The position numbers and the translations under genes were made by a program. Positions 49,195 to 60,500 of a stretch of 64,000 bases of DNA are shown piece by piece. Position 1 is the stretch's first letter; each line of letters opens with the position of its first letter. Location: NCBI GenBank assembly GCA_027574665.1, contig CM050652.1:8102589-8166588 (forward strand), in the 5' to 3' direction. A model generated the notes under the pieces. That model was not told the origin of the DNA, searched no databases, and saw nothing but the letters and a program-made list of their open reading frames with translations. Source of the stretch: Rhynochetos jubatus (lineage: Eukaryota; Chordata; Aves; Eurypygiformes; Rhynochetidae).

Positions 49195-50174
49195 ATTCCT
49201 CAGGGGTCGGTACTGGGGTCAGTCCTGTTTAACATCTTTGTCACTGACATGGACGATGGCACCGAGCGCACCCCCAGCAAGTGTGCTGATGACAGCAAGC
49301 TGTGTGGTGCAGGGACACACTGGAGGGAAGGGATGACATCCAGAGGGACCTGGACAGGCTGGAGAGGTGGGACCGTGCCAGCCTCATGGAGTTCAACAAG
49401 GCCAAGTGCAAGGTCCTGCACATGGGTTGGAGCAATCCCAAATACAGGCTGGGGGGAGAATGGATCGAGAGCAGCCCTGAGGAGAAGGACCTGGGGGTAC
49501 TGTTGGATGAAAAACTGGAACATGAGCCAGCAGTGTGCGCTGGCAGCCCAGAAAGCCAACCGTATCCTGGGCTGTATCCAGGGAAGTGTGGCCAGCAGGT
49601 CAAGGGAGGTGATTCTCCCCATCTACTCTGCTCTTGTGAGATCCCTCCTGGAATGCTGTTTCCAGCTCTGGGTACCCAACATAAGACAGATATTGACCAG
49701 TTGGAGCAAGTACAGAGGAGACCATGGAGATGCTCAGAGGGCTGGAGCACCTCTGCTATGGGGACAGGCTGAGGGAGTTGGGCTTGTTCAGCCTGGAGAA
49801 GAGAAGGCTCCGGGGAGACCTTATAGCACCTTCAGGTACCTGAGGGGGCTACAAGGAAGCTGGGGAGGACTTTTTACAAGGGCCTGTAGTGACAGCACAA
49901 AGGGTAATGGGTTTAAACTGAAAACAGGGAGATTTAGATGAGATATCAGGAAGAAATTCTTCCCGGAGAGGGTGGTGAGGCACTGGGACAGGTTGCCCAG
50001 AGAAGCTGTGGATGCCCCATCCCTGAAAGTGTCCAAGGCCAGGCTGGATGAGGCTTTGAACAACCTGGTCTAGTGGAGGGTGTCCCTGCCCATGGCAGGG
50101 GGGTTGGAACTGGATGGTCTTTAAGGTCACTTCCAACTCAGAACATTCTGTTATTCTGATTCTAAGATTCTATG
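49195..50174 (+). mobile_element. CR1 LINE, 5'-truncated within the reverse transcriptase
   Basis: The copy begins at 'IPQGSVLGSVLFNIFVTDMD', the reverse-transcriptase segment leading to the catalytic box. It then reads SKCADDSKL, so the ADD core is kept although the usual preceding F is C. The C-terminal part of ORF2 follows but shifts frame, although one frame stays open for 230 codons (49249-49941). The 3' UTR and an imperfect ATTCTATGA tail end at 50174. It lies about 50 bp downstream of the tRNA-His gene. The element lacks ORF1 and most of ORF2 and cannot move by itself. Confidence 0.94.
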
Positions 50175-53100
50175 AAATGTGCTTACAGAAGAAACATTAA
50201 GAAATAAAAAAGGAAAGGCAGGTTCAAAGGAGAGGAAGGCAAAGCGTGTGGGAAAGGACCAAGGGGCAGACCCACATACTGCCACAGCTATCAGAGCAGA
50301 GGTCAAAATCACAGTGACATTGTATTTTAGAAAAGAAGCCCATCATGAGAAACCCATCAGATTAGATTATACAGACTTCTTCCTCTAACACCTTGGAGCA
50401 TCCCAGAGAGCAGCATGGCTTCTTTAAATACCCTACAAGATTTACATGACACTGCAGGTTAGGGAGAGTGTTTAGGATATGCAAAAACTCTGCTCGGGCT
50501 CAAATTTGCCTCCTTCCGTGCTGGAGCATGGCTGCCCACATGCCAAGAGCAGGTACAACCAGTGGTCACTCTTGCTGTGTCCACCTCCAGGGCAGGGAGA
50601 TGACAAGGGAGGCCACCACACGCCTCCCAGCATTTCCACCTGCAAAACAGCGGAATGGCAGCACATCTTCTCTGGTTACATGTCCATATGGGCTGAGCAA
50701 GACACCACCTCATCATGTCAGTATGAACTACTAAAATACCGTAGCGTTGTCTAGCACCCAAAATCTCTTAGAACATCATTAAAATAAGCTGGGCTCCAGA
50801 TGTTTCTTTATATCTGAATATATGCATTCCTCCCTCCTGGGGTTTAAGATCTAACTAAGCTTTGCCATCGGCTTCACAAGAGCTGTCCCTTCCGGCTGCC
50901 CTTGCAATGAACGATGAACCTGTGAAATGAAATAGCCCAGCATTTGCACATTGGAGGAAAACATAATAACCCGCACACTCAACCCATGCTTTGTATACCT
51001 GCCTGTTCTCCAGACCTGAGCAAGGTGTGAGCTGATGCCCTGCCAGGCCTGAGCAGCTAATCCTAGGATATTCCACCTGCAGTGCTGTTTATTTTATTGC
51101 TTCAGGTGGCAATCAGGGCTAATAACTGACAAGTGGGTGAGAGGAGAGGGAGAGCTGCTGGCTGGGGGGCATAAGAGGGCTCAGCCCACCTCCCCACATC
51201 CCTGCTGTCCCTTCCTCCAGACCTGTGCCACTGTGATGCCACCCATTTCCAAGTCTCCCACTTCAGTCCCCTTCAGACAGTACATGATACTGGGATTTTT
51301 TTAAATTTTATTGACAAATAATGACTCTAACCAGGCAGACCTTAGTGAGATAATATGCCTGCTCTCAGCATGTGCAATTTTGCTGATTTTGTTGGAAAAT
51401 CAAGCTCCTTCCTCTTGCTGGTAACATTTGTTCTTAGGCTGAGAAATGACGGCTGAAGGGAACTAAAACAATAGGATTCAATAAGCATTTGCATCCAGAG
51501 GGGTTTCTCTTCAATGCAATTCCACAAGCGAAACTAATGATGATGAAAAGTGACGTAAGTGTTAATATTATCTCTGAGAAGAAGTTAAATTACACTAGCC
51601 TGGGGAGCTAAAAGAATGGTTTAATTAAAATCTGCTTGTGTCAGCCTTCTTCCCTACACACACAAGCAAAGCCCGCCAGGAAAATCCTCCTACAGAAAAG
51701 ACAAATCCCTCTGAAAACTGGAGAATCCTCCAAAAATTAAATCCAGAAAAATAAAAGCAAGCAGTTGCTTAAGGCTACTGGCTTCAGCCCCGATAACTGG
51801 GTCCAGCCCTCCTGTCCCTGGAGTCGTACTGGGGCAGGGCCTTCAGGCACCTTCGCAGGCCTCTTTGGGTCTCCCCTCTCCCCTTCTCGGGGGGCTCAGG
51901 ATGGCAAGATGCAACCTCCTTCCCTTCCTGGGAAGCCTTTAAACACCGCCCTGTGAGTGTGCGCTCATGTGTGCGTGGCTCCAGGGATGCTCAACTCAAA
52001 AGCCAGGCACAGTCAAAATAATGATATTTGCTTTGATACTACAGCACTGTTCATTTTATTTGCTTTCTGCACCTCTGGGGTGTTCTTACTTTTCTCAGTG
52101 TTCGTGAGGGCTTGAAACATGCTCTGGTTTTTAAAAGATAGTGGGGACTAGCATCTAACGTTGGGTGAACATCCAGCATGACCACCAGCTTCACACTATC
52201 TTGTAGGAGATAGGGAGGGAAAAGACAGGACACATGCTCAGAAAAAACCTGCAGAGATGGGGGTGAAGGAAGGCAGAGCAGACCTGCCACGTCTTGCGCT
52301 AAGAGGTGACAGCTTTTGTTGAATGAGCTGTGGCTTGCGGGGAGAGAGCCGGTAAGGTCTGGGGTGCACAAGCCCTCTCCTGTGCCTACCCATTACGGTT
52401 GCAGCTCTGGTTTCAGCCCATTGAGGACAGGCTGGAGAAAAGCACCTGCCAGTCATGGACAGGATCCAGAGGGACTCCTGAAACCTGGTAATTTCCATCT
52501 ATGATTGTTCCCTCTGGGCCAAGAAATGTAAAAATCATATAAGGAAAAAACCCAATCTCCATGTAAAGGTGAAGAGCAGAAGAGAATATGGGGGCAACTA
52601 GTAGTTCTATGTCAGTCTCCAAGAAGCCACAAGCAAGAGGGAGCTAGCCCACCCCAGCCCTTGTCCAGGGCCAGGAGGGGCACAGACCCAAGGGATATGA
52701 AAGTCCCAAGAAGCAAAGATGAACCCAGAGGGCTGTGGCATCCATGAAATGATTGCTTGAACCTCTGGAGGCTTCTGAGCAGGAACAGTTTCATTTGACC
52801 AGGGAGACCAGAAAGGCCACAGTTACATGTGAAGAGTCTGAGAAGTGTCCCAACATGTCATGATGGTGGACGATGTCAGCCGTTGAGTTTGGGCCAGCTA
52901 AACCTTGTCAAGGCGAGAACCAAGGGAAGGAGATTTCCATGATGACACTGCATTGTTCTGTGCCCCCTTGCTAAGCTAGAGCAAGATGCCTGCAGTGCCC
53001 ATCTCCAACAAACAGGAGTCATGTCCAGAGGTATAGTGGCAGTTACTGTGACTTTCTGAGATGATCTTGCTCTCCTATCTCACCTATACGTCTACCTTTA

Positions 53101-54290
53101 CGTATCGTCTCATTGGACCTTACATACTTCTCTATTTCACTATTCTGAATTACACATGAAAAGATCACATCCTACTAGTGAGATCCTTCTGCCAATGGAT
53201 GATGACTCAGTGTAAATTATTTCCATTTACTGCTTCAGTTTATTGTTTGAACTTCCTGAGAGATGGGCCTGCCACTCTTCCCTTTCAGAAGCTACGCACG
53301 ATTTCAGGCGAGAGGACCTTGAGATCTGGGGCTTGATTTCACACACTTTTCTGTTGAACAAAGTTATAATAACAGATGATATACTGCTGAATTCTTGTGC
53401 AATGAAAACAAACTTGGCTTGAAATTATGAGATTGCAACATTTGAAATTATTTACATGATTCTATTTGGCTGAAACAAGAAAAATTATTCTGCTGGGGTT
53501 TTTTAATTATTCATTTGCAAATGTCACAATTAAGAAAAGCTGCAAAGGGTGGAGGTTGTGTATAATGGGAGTTTTATGGTAACAGCATAATGAATATTAG
53601 ATGTTTCTGTCAAAGGATCATATCTGATTGAATAATAGCAGAGAAATTGAAAGAAAAATTCTTATGTACATCCTCCAGAGAGTGGAGAAAAACACAACGT
53701 GAAGGACTGAAGTTCGTACAGGGTCTGAAGCCGAGTAGAGGAAGCAGAACTGAAACTGATTTTTGCATCATAAGACATATTTGCTTTTAACCTCTAGAAG
53801 GCCACGTATTTTCTCAGCAGGGGCACTGCTAGTAGCAAGAAGTTTTGGCAAATAAAAGGAGTGGTCTGTCAAGGTCTGCAGGTGCACAGAAGAAACTCCC
53901 AGCAGACAGAAGAGCTTTCAGACAGCTCTGTGGAAGCAGAGGAAGCGTTGTGCACGGAGACATCCAGAGAAGTTGAACACGCGTTACTGTGGTCCTCATA
54001 GGGAAGAGGGCAACTTTTCGCTCACACAAATCAATTTAAGTCTGAAAAATACCCCACTCTGGTGGGAGATGGGCCTCATCCCATGCAGGTATCGATGCTT
54101 ATCTGGATCACTTGAGCACTCACTCTTCCTAGTGAAAACACTGGTCAGCAAGAAATTGTATCAGCCATTTGAAATCTCATTGAACGGACACATGGACAGC
54201 AGAGTGATGCTACATTTAATTACTTCCGCTTTTGTTCCCCAGATGGGTCTAGATCACACAGCTGGGCTGTGGAAAATTTAGGTCTACTAC
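50175..54290. other. Unassigned single-copy sequence with AT-rich, possibly conserved patches
   Basis: I see no gene or repeat family. Two patches, about 51520-51640 and 53330-53660, are AT-rich and free of simple repeats. The second carries the palindromic octamer-like word ATTTGCAAAT at 53513-53522 next to TTAATTATT. Open frames are about 106 codons or less. Confidence 0.5.
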
Positions 54291-54318
54291 TGTTCCAACC
54301 CAAACCATTCTATGATTA
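54291..54318 (+). mobile_element. CR1 3'-tail scrap
   Basis: TGTTCCAACCCAAACCATTC followed by TATGATTA matches the last 28 bases of CR1 elements. Nothing upstream matches. It is either an extremely 5'-truncated insertion or a remnant left by decay. Confidence 0.6.
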
Positions 54319-55589
54319 CTACTTTTTGATGCCCAGTTTCAGTTAGCTGGGGTTGGTTCCTGCAGATGCTGAGTGAAGGGTTCATGTTCCACAAAAGCAA
54401 GAAATAAATATCTGTCCTAATTTTGCTTTAAGTACCTAAAAATGAATTTAATCTTTTGACACCCAGCTACTGCTTTTCATAATACGCCGAAGGACAGACA
54501 CCAATTCTGTTACCAAGCAGATCAGTTAAATCTTTTTACCTATCTCCACTATTACGATCTGAAATTGCAGAGGAAGGACCACATGTTTTATGGCATGTGG
54601 GTCTAAATATTATTCGAATACTTTTATCCACTGAGTTATTTGTTGGCTCTGTTATATGCCTTTGCTCAGCTTCTCTTCTCGGAGCCAGTACAACAGCAGC
54701 ACTGGAGGCAGCTATGTATGTGTATAGGTGAAAAGACTATCCTGTCCCCAGAGAAGGCATCGTCTTGTTAGCCACAGCATGTGTCTGCTTTGTGTCAGGG
54801 AAGGAAAGCTGAGGGTCCCTTCTGCTATTGCTGAGGCATTTGCCTGCTTAATTAAAGAGTTACAAAGAAACACTAATTTAAACAACAGAGCAGCTGGAGA
54901 GCTGTGACCACTGATGTATGGAAAAGAGGGTGAAAGAATAGGGCTTCATTCAAAGTGTGTAGCTGGTCCCAAATTACAGGAACCTGCCATTATTCTTGGA
55001 GGGGTTTTAGTCCCCGTATAGACTCCGTACCCAAAATAAAGCTGTGTGCGTGTTCGGAAGCCTGCAAAGCTCAAACAACAGCATTTTGCCTCTCATGGTC
55101 AGGCACTGAAATCGGTGACAATCTCTCTTGGGAGGGACTCGCCACCTCAAACACTTAGGTCTGGCTGTGCCCTGTTGTTTCATTAGGGAAACTAATGGCC
55201 CGGATGATTTGTTTTTTGCCACTGTTGGCACACTTACTTGTGGTCTAAATGGTCCCATTAAAAATAATCAAGAAATAAGACCATTCTTCTTACGGTTTAG
55301 ATATGACTTTTATAAAGTTCAGTATCTAGGCATGTCGGCTGGGGAGAGGCCGAGTGCTTGTATCATTGAGCAGATGGATTACTGCCAAGCCATTGCTTTT
55401 CAGCTGTATATTTTGTGTTACCACCTAGCCCCAATGCAGAAGGTATTATAATATCTCTAGGTACAATAATCCTCAGCCTATGGATATGGGACAAATAAGA
55501 AAAGCAGAAGCAAAGATAAACACACTCATGCTGGAAGCTTGTGATGCTGCAGGGAATGGACTCTGAAGGTCTAAAAATAGCTATACTAC
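54319..55589. other. Unassigned single-copy sequence
   Basis: A 107-codon frame at 55128-55451 (plus) has no domain. There are no repeat families or RNA genes that I recognise. Confidence 0.5.
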
Positions 55590-55732
55590 AATCTATTATG
55601 TAGAAATATAATAATAAATCTATAATGATATTTATATATTATATATAAATTATATATATACATTCATATACACATTTTATATATACATATATAAAATATA
55701 TACATCTATATATATATAAGATCTATAAAGTT
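55590..55732. repeat. AT-rich (TA)n-type microsatellite region
   Basis: About 140 bp consist almost only of A and T, with runs of TATATA and a few ACAT interruptions. Such DNA easily forms cruciforms and varies in length between individuals. No origin or scaffold attachment function can be inferred from the sequence alone. Confidence 0.85.
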
Positions 55733-56271
55733 TTGGATTCCATGAGCTCTATGTCTCTGGGCCAATATAAAGTCATGTTTATGTAAGACTTGGTCTTGAT
55801 TCCCCAAGGTCCTACAGGCCAGAAAGTTCTGGAAAGTGACATACTGTGGGGCTGATGAGCAGTTTGGTGCTGGATCAGTACATCAGTACATGATACTTAA
55901 GTACAGAACTCTGCCTACTAAAACTAACCTCAAATCCATAGAGCACAGAGGATCCTCAGTGAAAACCCTGGTTTCAAGATGCAATCAAAACTGAGCCAGG
56001 ATTTTGATAATCTTCTCATGCTCATCTGTTGTAAAAACCTGGAGCAGAACACTGCCAGGGAAAAACAGCCTCGTGGCTGAAGTTAGACTCTTCAGATTGT
56101 GCAAGACTAGCATGTCACTAGTCTCTCTGTCTGGGTTTATCCTGCCTGAGTTGTCTGGCTGGGACAACAGTCAAGATTTGCATGGTCCCAGGCTCTTGTG
56201 TGGTCCCTGAGATGCCATGTATCCTTTTAGGTACCCAAAGCTCAGCCTTTCTTCCTTATTAAGAAGAGATG
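55733..56271. other. Unassigned single-copy sequence
   Basis: The interval lies between the AT-rich tract and the minus-strand CR1. A short direct repeat CAGTACAT occurs twice near 55877-55892. Nothing else is recognised. Confidence 0.5.
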
Positions 56272-57508
56272 TCACAGAATCACAGACTAGTTTGGGTTGG
56301 AAAGGACCTTTGAGGATCATCTAGTCCACCACTCTGTCATGGACAGGGACAGCTTTCACTAGATGAGGTTGCTCAAAGCCCTGTCCAACCCAACCTTGAA
56401 CACTTCCAGGGATGGGGCATCCACAGCTTCTCTGGGCAACCTGTTCCAATGTCCCACTACCCTCACAGTAAAAAATGTCTTCCTTATGTCCAATTTACTG
56501 TCTTTCAGTTTAAAACCGTTGCCCCTTGTCCTGTCACTACAGTCCCTGATATAAAGTAAGCTCCCTTTAATTACTGAAAGACTACTATAAGGTGTCCCTG
56601 GAGCCCTCTCTTCTCCAGGCTGAACAACCCCAATTCTCTCAGCCTGTCCCCATAGCAGAGGTGGTCCAGACATCTGATCATCCTCATGGCCCTCCTCTGG
56701 ACTTGCTCCAACCGGTCTATATCCTCCTTATGTTGAGGGCTCCACAGCTGGACACAGCACTCCAGTTGGGGTCTCACGAGAGCAGAGTAGAGGGGGAGAA
56801 TCCCCTCTCTCGCCCTGCTGGCCACGCTGCTCTGGATACAGCCCAGGATACAGTTGGCTTTCTGGGCTGCCAGCGCACACGGCCGGCTCATGTTCAGCTT
56901 TTCATCCACCAGTACCCCCAAGTCCTTCTCCTCAGGGCTGCTCTCGATCCATTCTCCCCCCAGCCTGTCCTTGTATTTGGGATTGTTCCAACCCAGGTGC
57001 AGGACCTTGCACTTGGCCTTGTTGTGCTCCATGGGGTTCACATGGGCCCACTCCTCCAGCCTGTCAAGGTCCCTCTGGATGGCATCCTTTCACCCTAGTG
57101 AATCAACTGCACCATTCAGCTTGGTGTCTTCTACAAACTGAGGGCCCGCTCAGTCCCACTGTGTCATTAATAATGATACCAAATGGTCCCAGTACAAGTC
57201 CTTGAGGAACAGCACATTACTGCTTTCCACTTGGACACTGAGACGTCGGCTACACTGAGATGTTGGCTTTCTTTGGATGTGGCCATGCAGCCAATTACTT
57301 ACACATCTAATAGTCCATCCATCAAATTCATATCTCTGCAATTTAGAGGCAATAATGTTGTGGGGGACCATATCAAAGGCATTCCAGATGTCCAGGTAGA
57401 TGACATCAGTAGCTCTCCTCTTGCCCACTGATTCAGTCACTCCATCATAGAAGGCCACTTCTATGGACACTGAGTCAGGCACGATTCACCCTTGGTGAAG
57501 CCATATCA
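56272..57508 (-). mobile_element. CR1 LINE, long 5'-truncated copy, minus strand
   Basis: This is the longest CR1 here, about 1.2 kb. Read on the minus strand it starts with the reverse-transcriptase segment around '[13 protein letters not shown]', then '[17 protein letters not shown]' (57150-57482), the canonical YLD..AFD palm motif. A frameshift follows. The catalytic box region near 57124-57141 reads FVEDTKL where a functional copy has FADDTKL, so an aspartate is replaced. Later segments ([40 protein letters not shown]) stay open for 156 codons (56571-57041). The 3' UTR differs from the other copies (CTAGTCCACC instead of CAGTTCCAACC), suggesting another subfamily. It is not active. Confidence 0.94.
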
Positions 57509-60500
57509 ACATTTCTCTTCTGCTTTTGCTGCTGGAAAGGGGGTGGCCATGGCTGTATCAGATGGAAATATTGCTCAGCAGCCAGGCCTGGATTGGTTAG
57601 AATGCACAATATTAACAGTTTGCTTTATCGACGACATGAACGCTGCTGAGGCACAAAACAACAGAGCAGCGATGTGTCAAGTCATAAATAACTCATCATG
57701 AGGAAAGTGTGCACCGTCTGGGCATGGAGCCATAGCATTCATCCTTAGATACGCATTCAAATCAGCTCCATTAGTATCATATTCTTCTGTAATTACTCCA
57801 TGGATTCAAACTGCATCTTATCTCCCCCTGAGAACTGCAAACACCCTTTAATTTACTGAAAGGCAGAAGGAAGGAGAATGCTAACATAACATCCACACTG
57901 TGTTCAGAGCAAGGCTATGGAGAACATGCAAATGAAAGCCCACAAAGGCTGAACAGTACCAGTTCTGCAGGTGCTAAAGTCAGCAAAAGCAAAAAACTGA
58001 ACGCTAATGGGATGACAGTGTTTAGTTACGTAGCAGCATCCCAGGACCCTCATGCTCACCCTAAGAGTAGACGGGGTATGAACTCATCAGTGACCCTGGG
58101 TTGTTCTGTTGGTGATGAAACCCAAACCTGTCAAGTTTCATGCGGTCTCCCATTTCCTAGCAGAGGTTTCAAAGTGCTCTTGTTACAATATCTTGTTTTC
58201 AGAAGTACCTTTCATGCAACTTTACAAATTCACCTCTTTAATCCCCTTTAAATGAGGGTCTTGTGGCTTCCAAGAACTCCCTGAAAGCTTTGCTATTTCT
58301 GTTATTATTGTTGGCACATGGGAGGCTCATTCCTACCAAGGGTTGTTGGAGCAGGTTTCAGGGTGAGAGAGGGCATGAAGGAAGCTCTTAGGCTGTCCCT
58401 CCTCACTCTGCTGTGCAGGAGGCGTTGCAGAACAGCAGCTGAAAGCTGCATGAACCCTCTGCAAAAAATAAGCCAGCTGATGCAAGCTGAGAAATGAAGG
58501 GGTAGGTGCTAGATTTTGAAAAAGAACAAAGAACTCCTTGTCAAATAGAGGAAACTGCACCATTTTGATCGGGGTCACATCTGGAGTAGTTATGTATTGA
58601 CGAAAGCAACACTGTGTGAAAGATGAAAGGCAAGGTTGCTGGACAGGGAATCCTGCAGGCTGGAGAGGTGGTGGTGCTCGGTCTGTGCAGAAATGTGCCA
58701 GCCATGGGCTAACAACGCTGCTGTGCACCAGCCCAGGACAGGACACGGGCTCTCTTTGATCAGAGCTTGCTACTTCTGCTACTAGGATGGATTTTATTTT
58801 GCTTATGTGCGGACCACGGAAGTAAATGAGTTGTGCGTTGGCCAGGATGAAAGGGTCTGCGCTGTTCAGTGCCATTACCTCTGTGTTTATGTGGGAGTGG
58901 AAAGCAAAGAAAAAATGTAATGAGAAAGTCTGGTTTCACTTAGGTGCTGTTTATGTTGAGAGTCAAGAACCGTGGGCCCACACACACTCTCCCCAGACAG
59001 CTGCCAGTGAGAGAGTCAAGATTAAGAGGAACCTATGAAAGGAAAACATTGCAGTAGCCTATGCTACTAAAAGAGGTTTTGGTGGCAAAGCACAAGGAAG
59101 CAGAGTCAAAAGAAAAATTAATCCTATCCAAGGACTCCCTCAAGCTCCTTGGAGGGCCCTGGCCAAGCCACCAAGGCCATAATCTCCCAGCTGAATTTGC
59201 CAAAGTGTTAAAATGTAAAAGTAATTTAAATAAATGACAACGTTTTATTTGAGGTGCTAAGCCTCTGCGAATGCTGAAGGAGCCAAGGGTGTTAATGTTT
59301 CTCTGGCAACCACAGCACATAGTTGAGTGCCCAACTTGAGCACTTTGAAGGGATGGGGTTTGCCCTCTGGATTCAATTTGCTTAGATTAAAGCAAATTTA
59401 CACCAGAGTAAGTTTGGAGAAAATAAAGGTAGCTTTTGCTTGTTGTGCTGGAGAAAAAACTGTCCCCATGCAATTTCCCGATGGATAAAATGACCACAAT
59501 TTTCTTCTGCTGAGGGTTGCAGTGAAACCTTTGCAAGGTGGCAAAGGAAACACTCCAGTATCAACTAGCTGGGGTTCACCAAGTAATGCAGTTTGTTCCC
59601 TGCTAATTTTTAGCTGCTAACTTGTCCTCAAAATACTTAACATCTCCCAAAGTGTGCTTGAAATGCTTCCATCAGCAGTCAGACAACCAGGCCTATGGGG
59701 TCATCCAGCACCTAGGGAGAGAACACAGCCACTCTTGGCCATTCTCCCAGGAGAGCATGAGTAGTGCCAGGAATCTTCCCGAGGTTTGTGTCCCCAGGAG
59801 CTGGTACTGCAAAACCATAAGTACATATGAGTTTGATTGTGAGAAGTCCATTATTTTCAATGGACTGTTCATATTTTCCATGTATCTATGGAGTTTACCT
59901 ATGGGGTGTAACTTCAGTGAAGAGCTTCACCTAGGCAGCTACTGGTATGCTTCCTCCAACTCAACAGTCCTCATCTCCTGTAGTCCTGTACCTCCATTCA
60001 AAGAGCACTTGCCCTTCCTGAAAATGTGTGACAAGTCATGATCAGTCTCTGTTTTACAGTTGATCTGCCTGGGTATAGACAATTGTGCAGTGTCAAGCAG
60101 GGAGGAATCAAGCTCTCGGGTCCTCGATGCACTGCATTACTTGAACCCATTAGATATAAACCATACCTAAAAACTGGCTAGAGGAAGATCCAAAGAACAA
60201 ACTGAGGCTGGTAATAGAAATTTGTCTTCAGTGTGAGGAAGGGTATTTATGAGTTTCTTTTCAATTTCCCAGACAGCTACAATTACACCTTTGAATTTGG
60301 GAGTCTGTTATTATCTTGCCACTCAGATCAGTCCTGGTTCAAAGTCTGGTAAAGTCATTGTGAGTCAGTAAGGTACCAACACCCTGTCTGTTGATGTCCA
60401 GGGACTTGAAAATGAGCTTCACTGAGTCCAATCCATTCTTAAGCTTCTCTAGCTGAACAACTAACCTAGGTATCAAAAAGGTGCAGGTGAAAAAGAGACA

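Noticed and set aside
49249-49941. 230-codon frame read as a host protein
   Set aside because: It lies wholly within a CR1 element and crosses out of the ORF2 frame.
53198-53265. C/D-box snoRNA-like spacing (ATGATGA ... CTGA)
   Set aside because: No terminal stem pairs around the boxes and no D' or C' box is seen.
58333-58875. 180-codon open frame on the minus strand
   Set aside because: It has no recognisable domain or splice context, and the length is within chance expectation.
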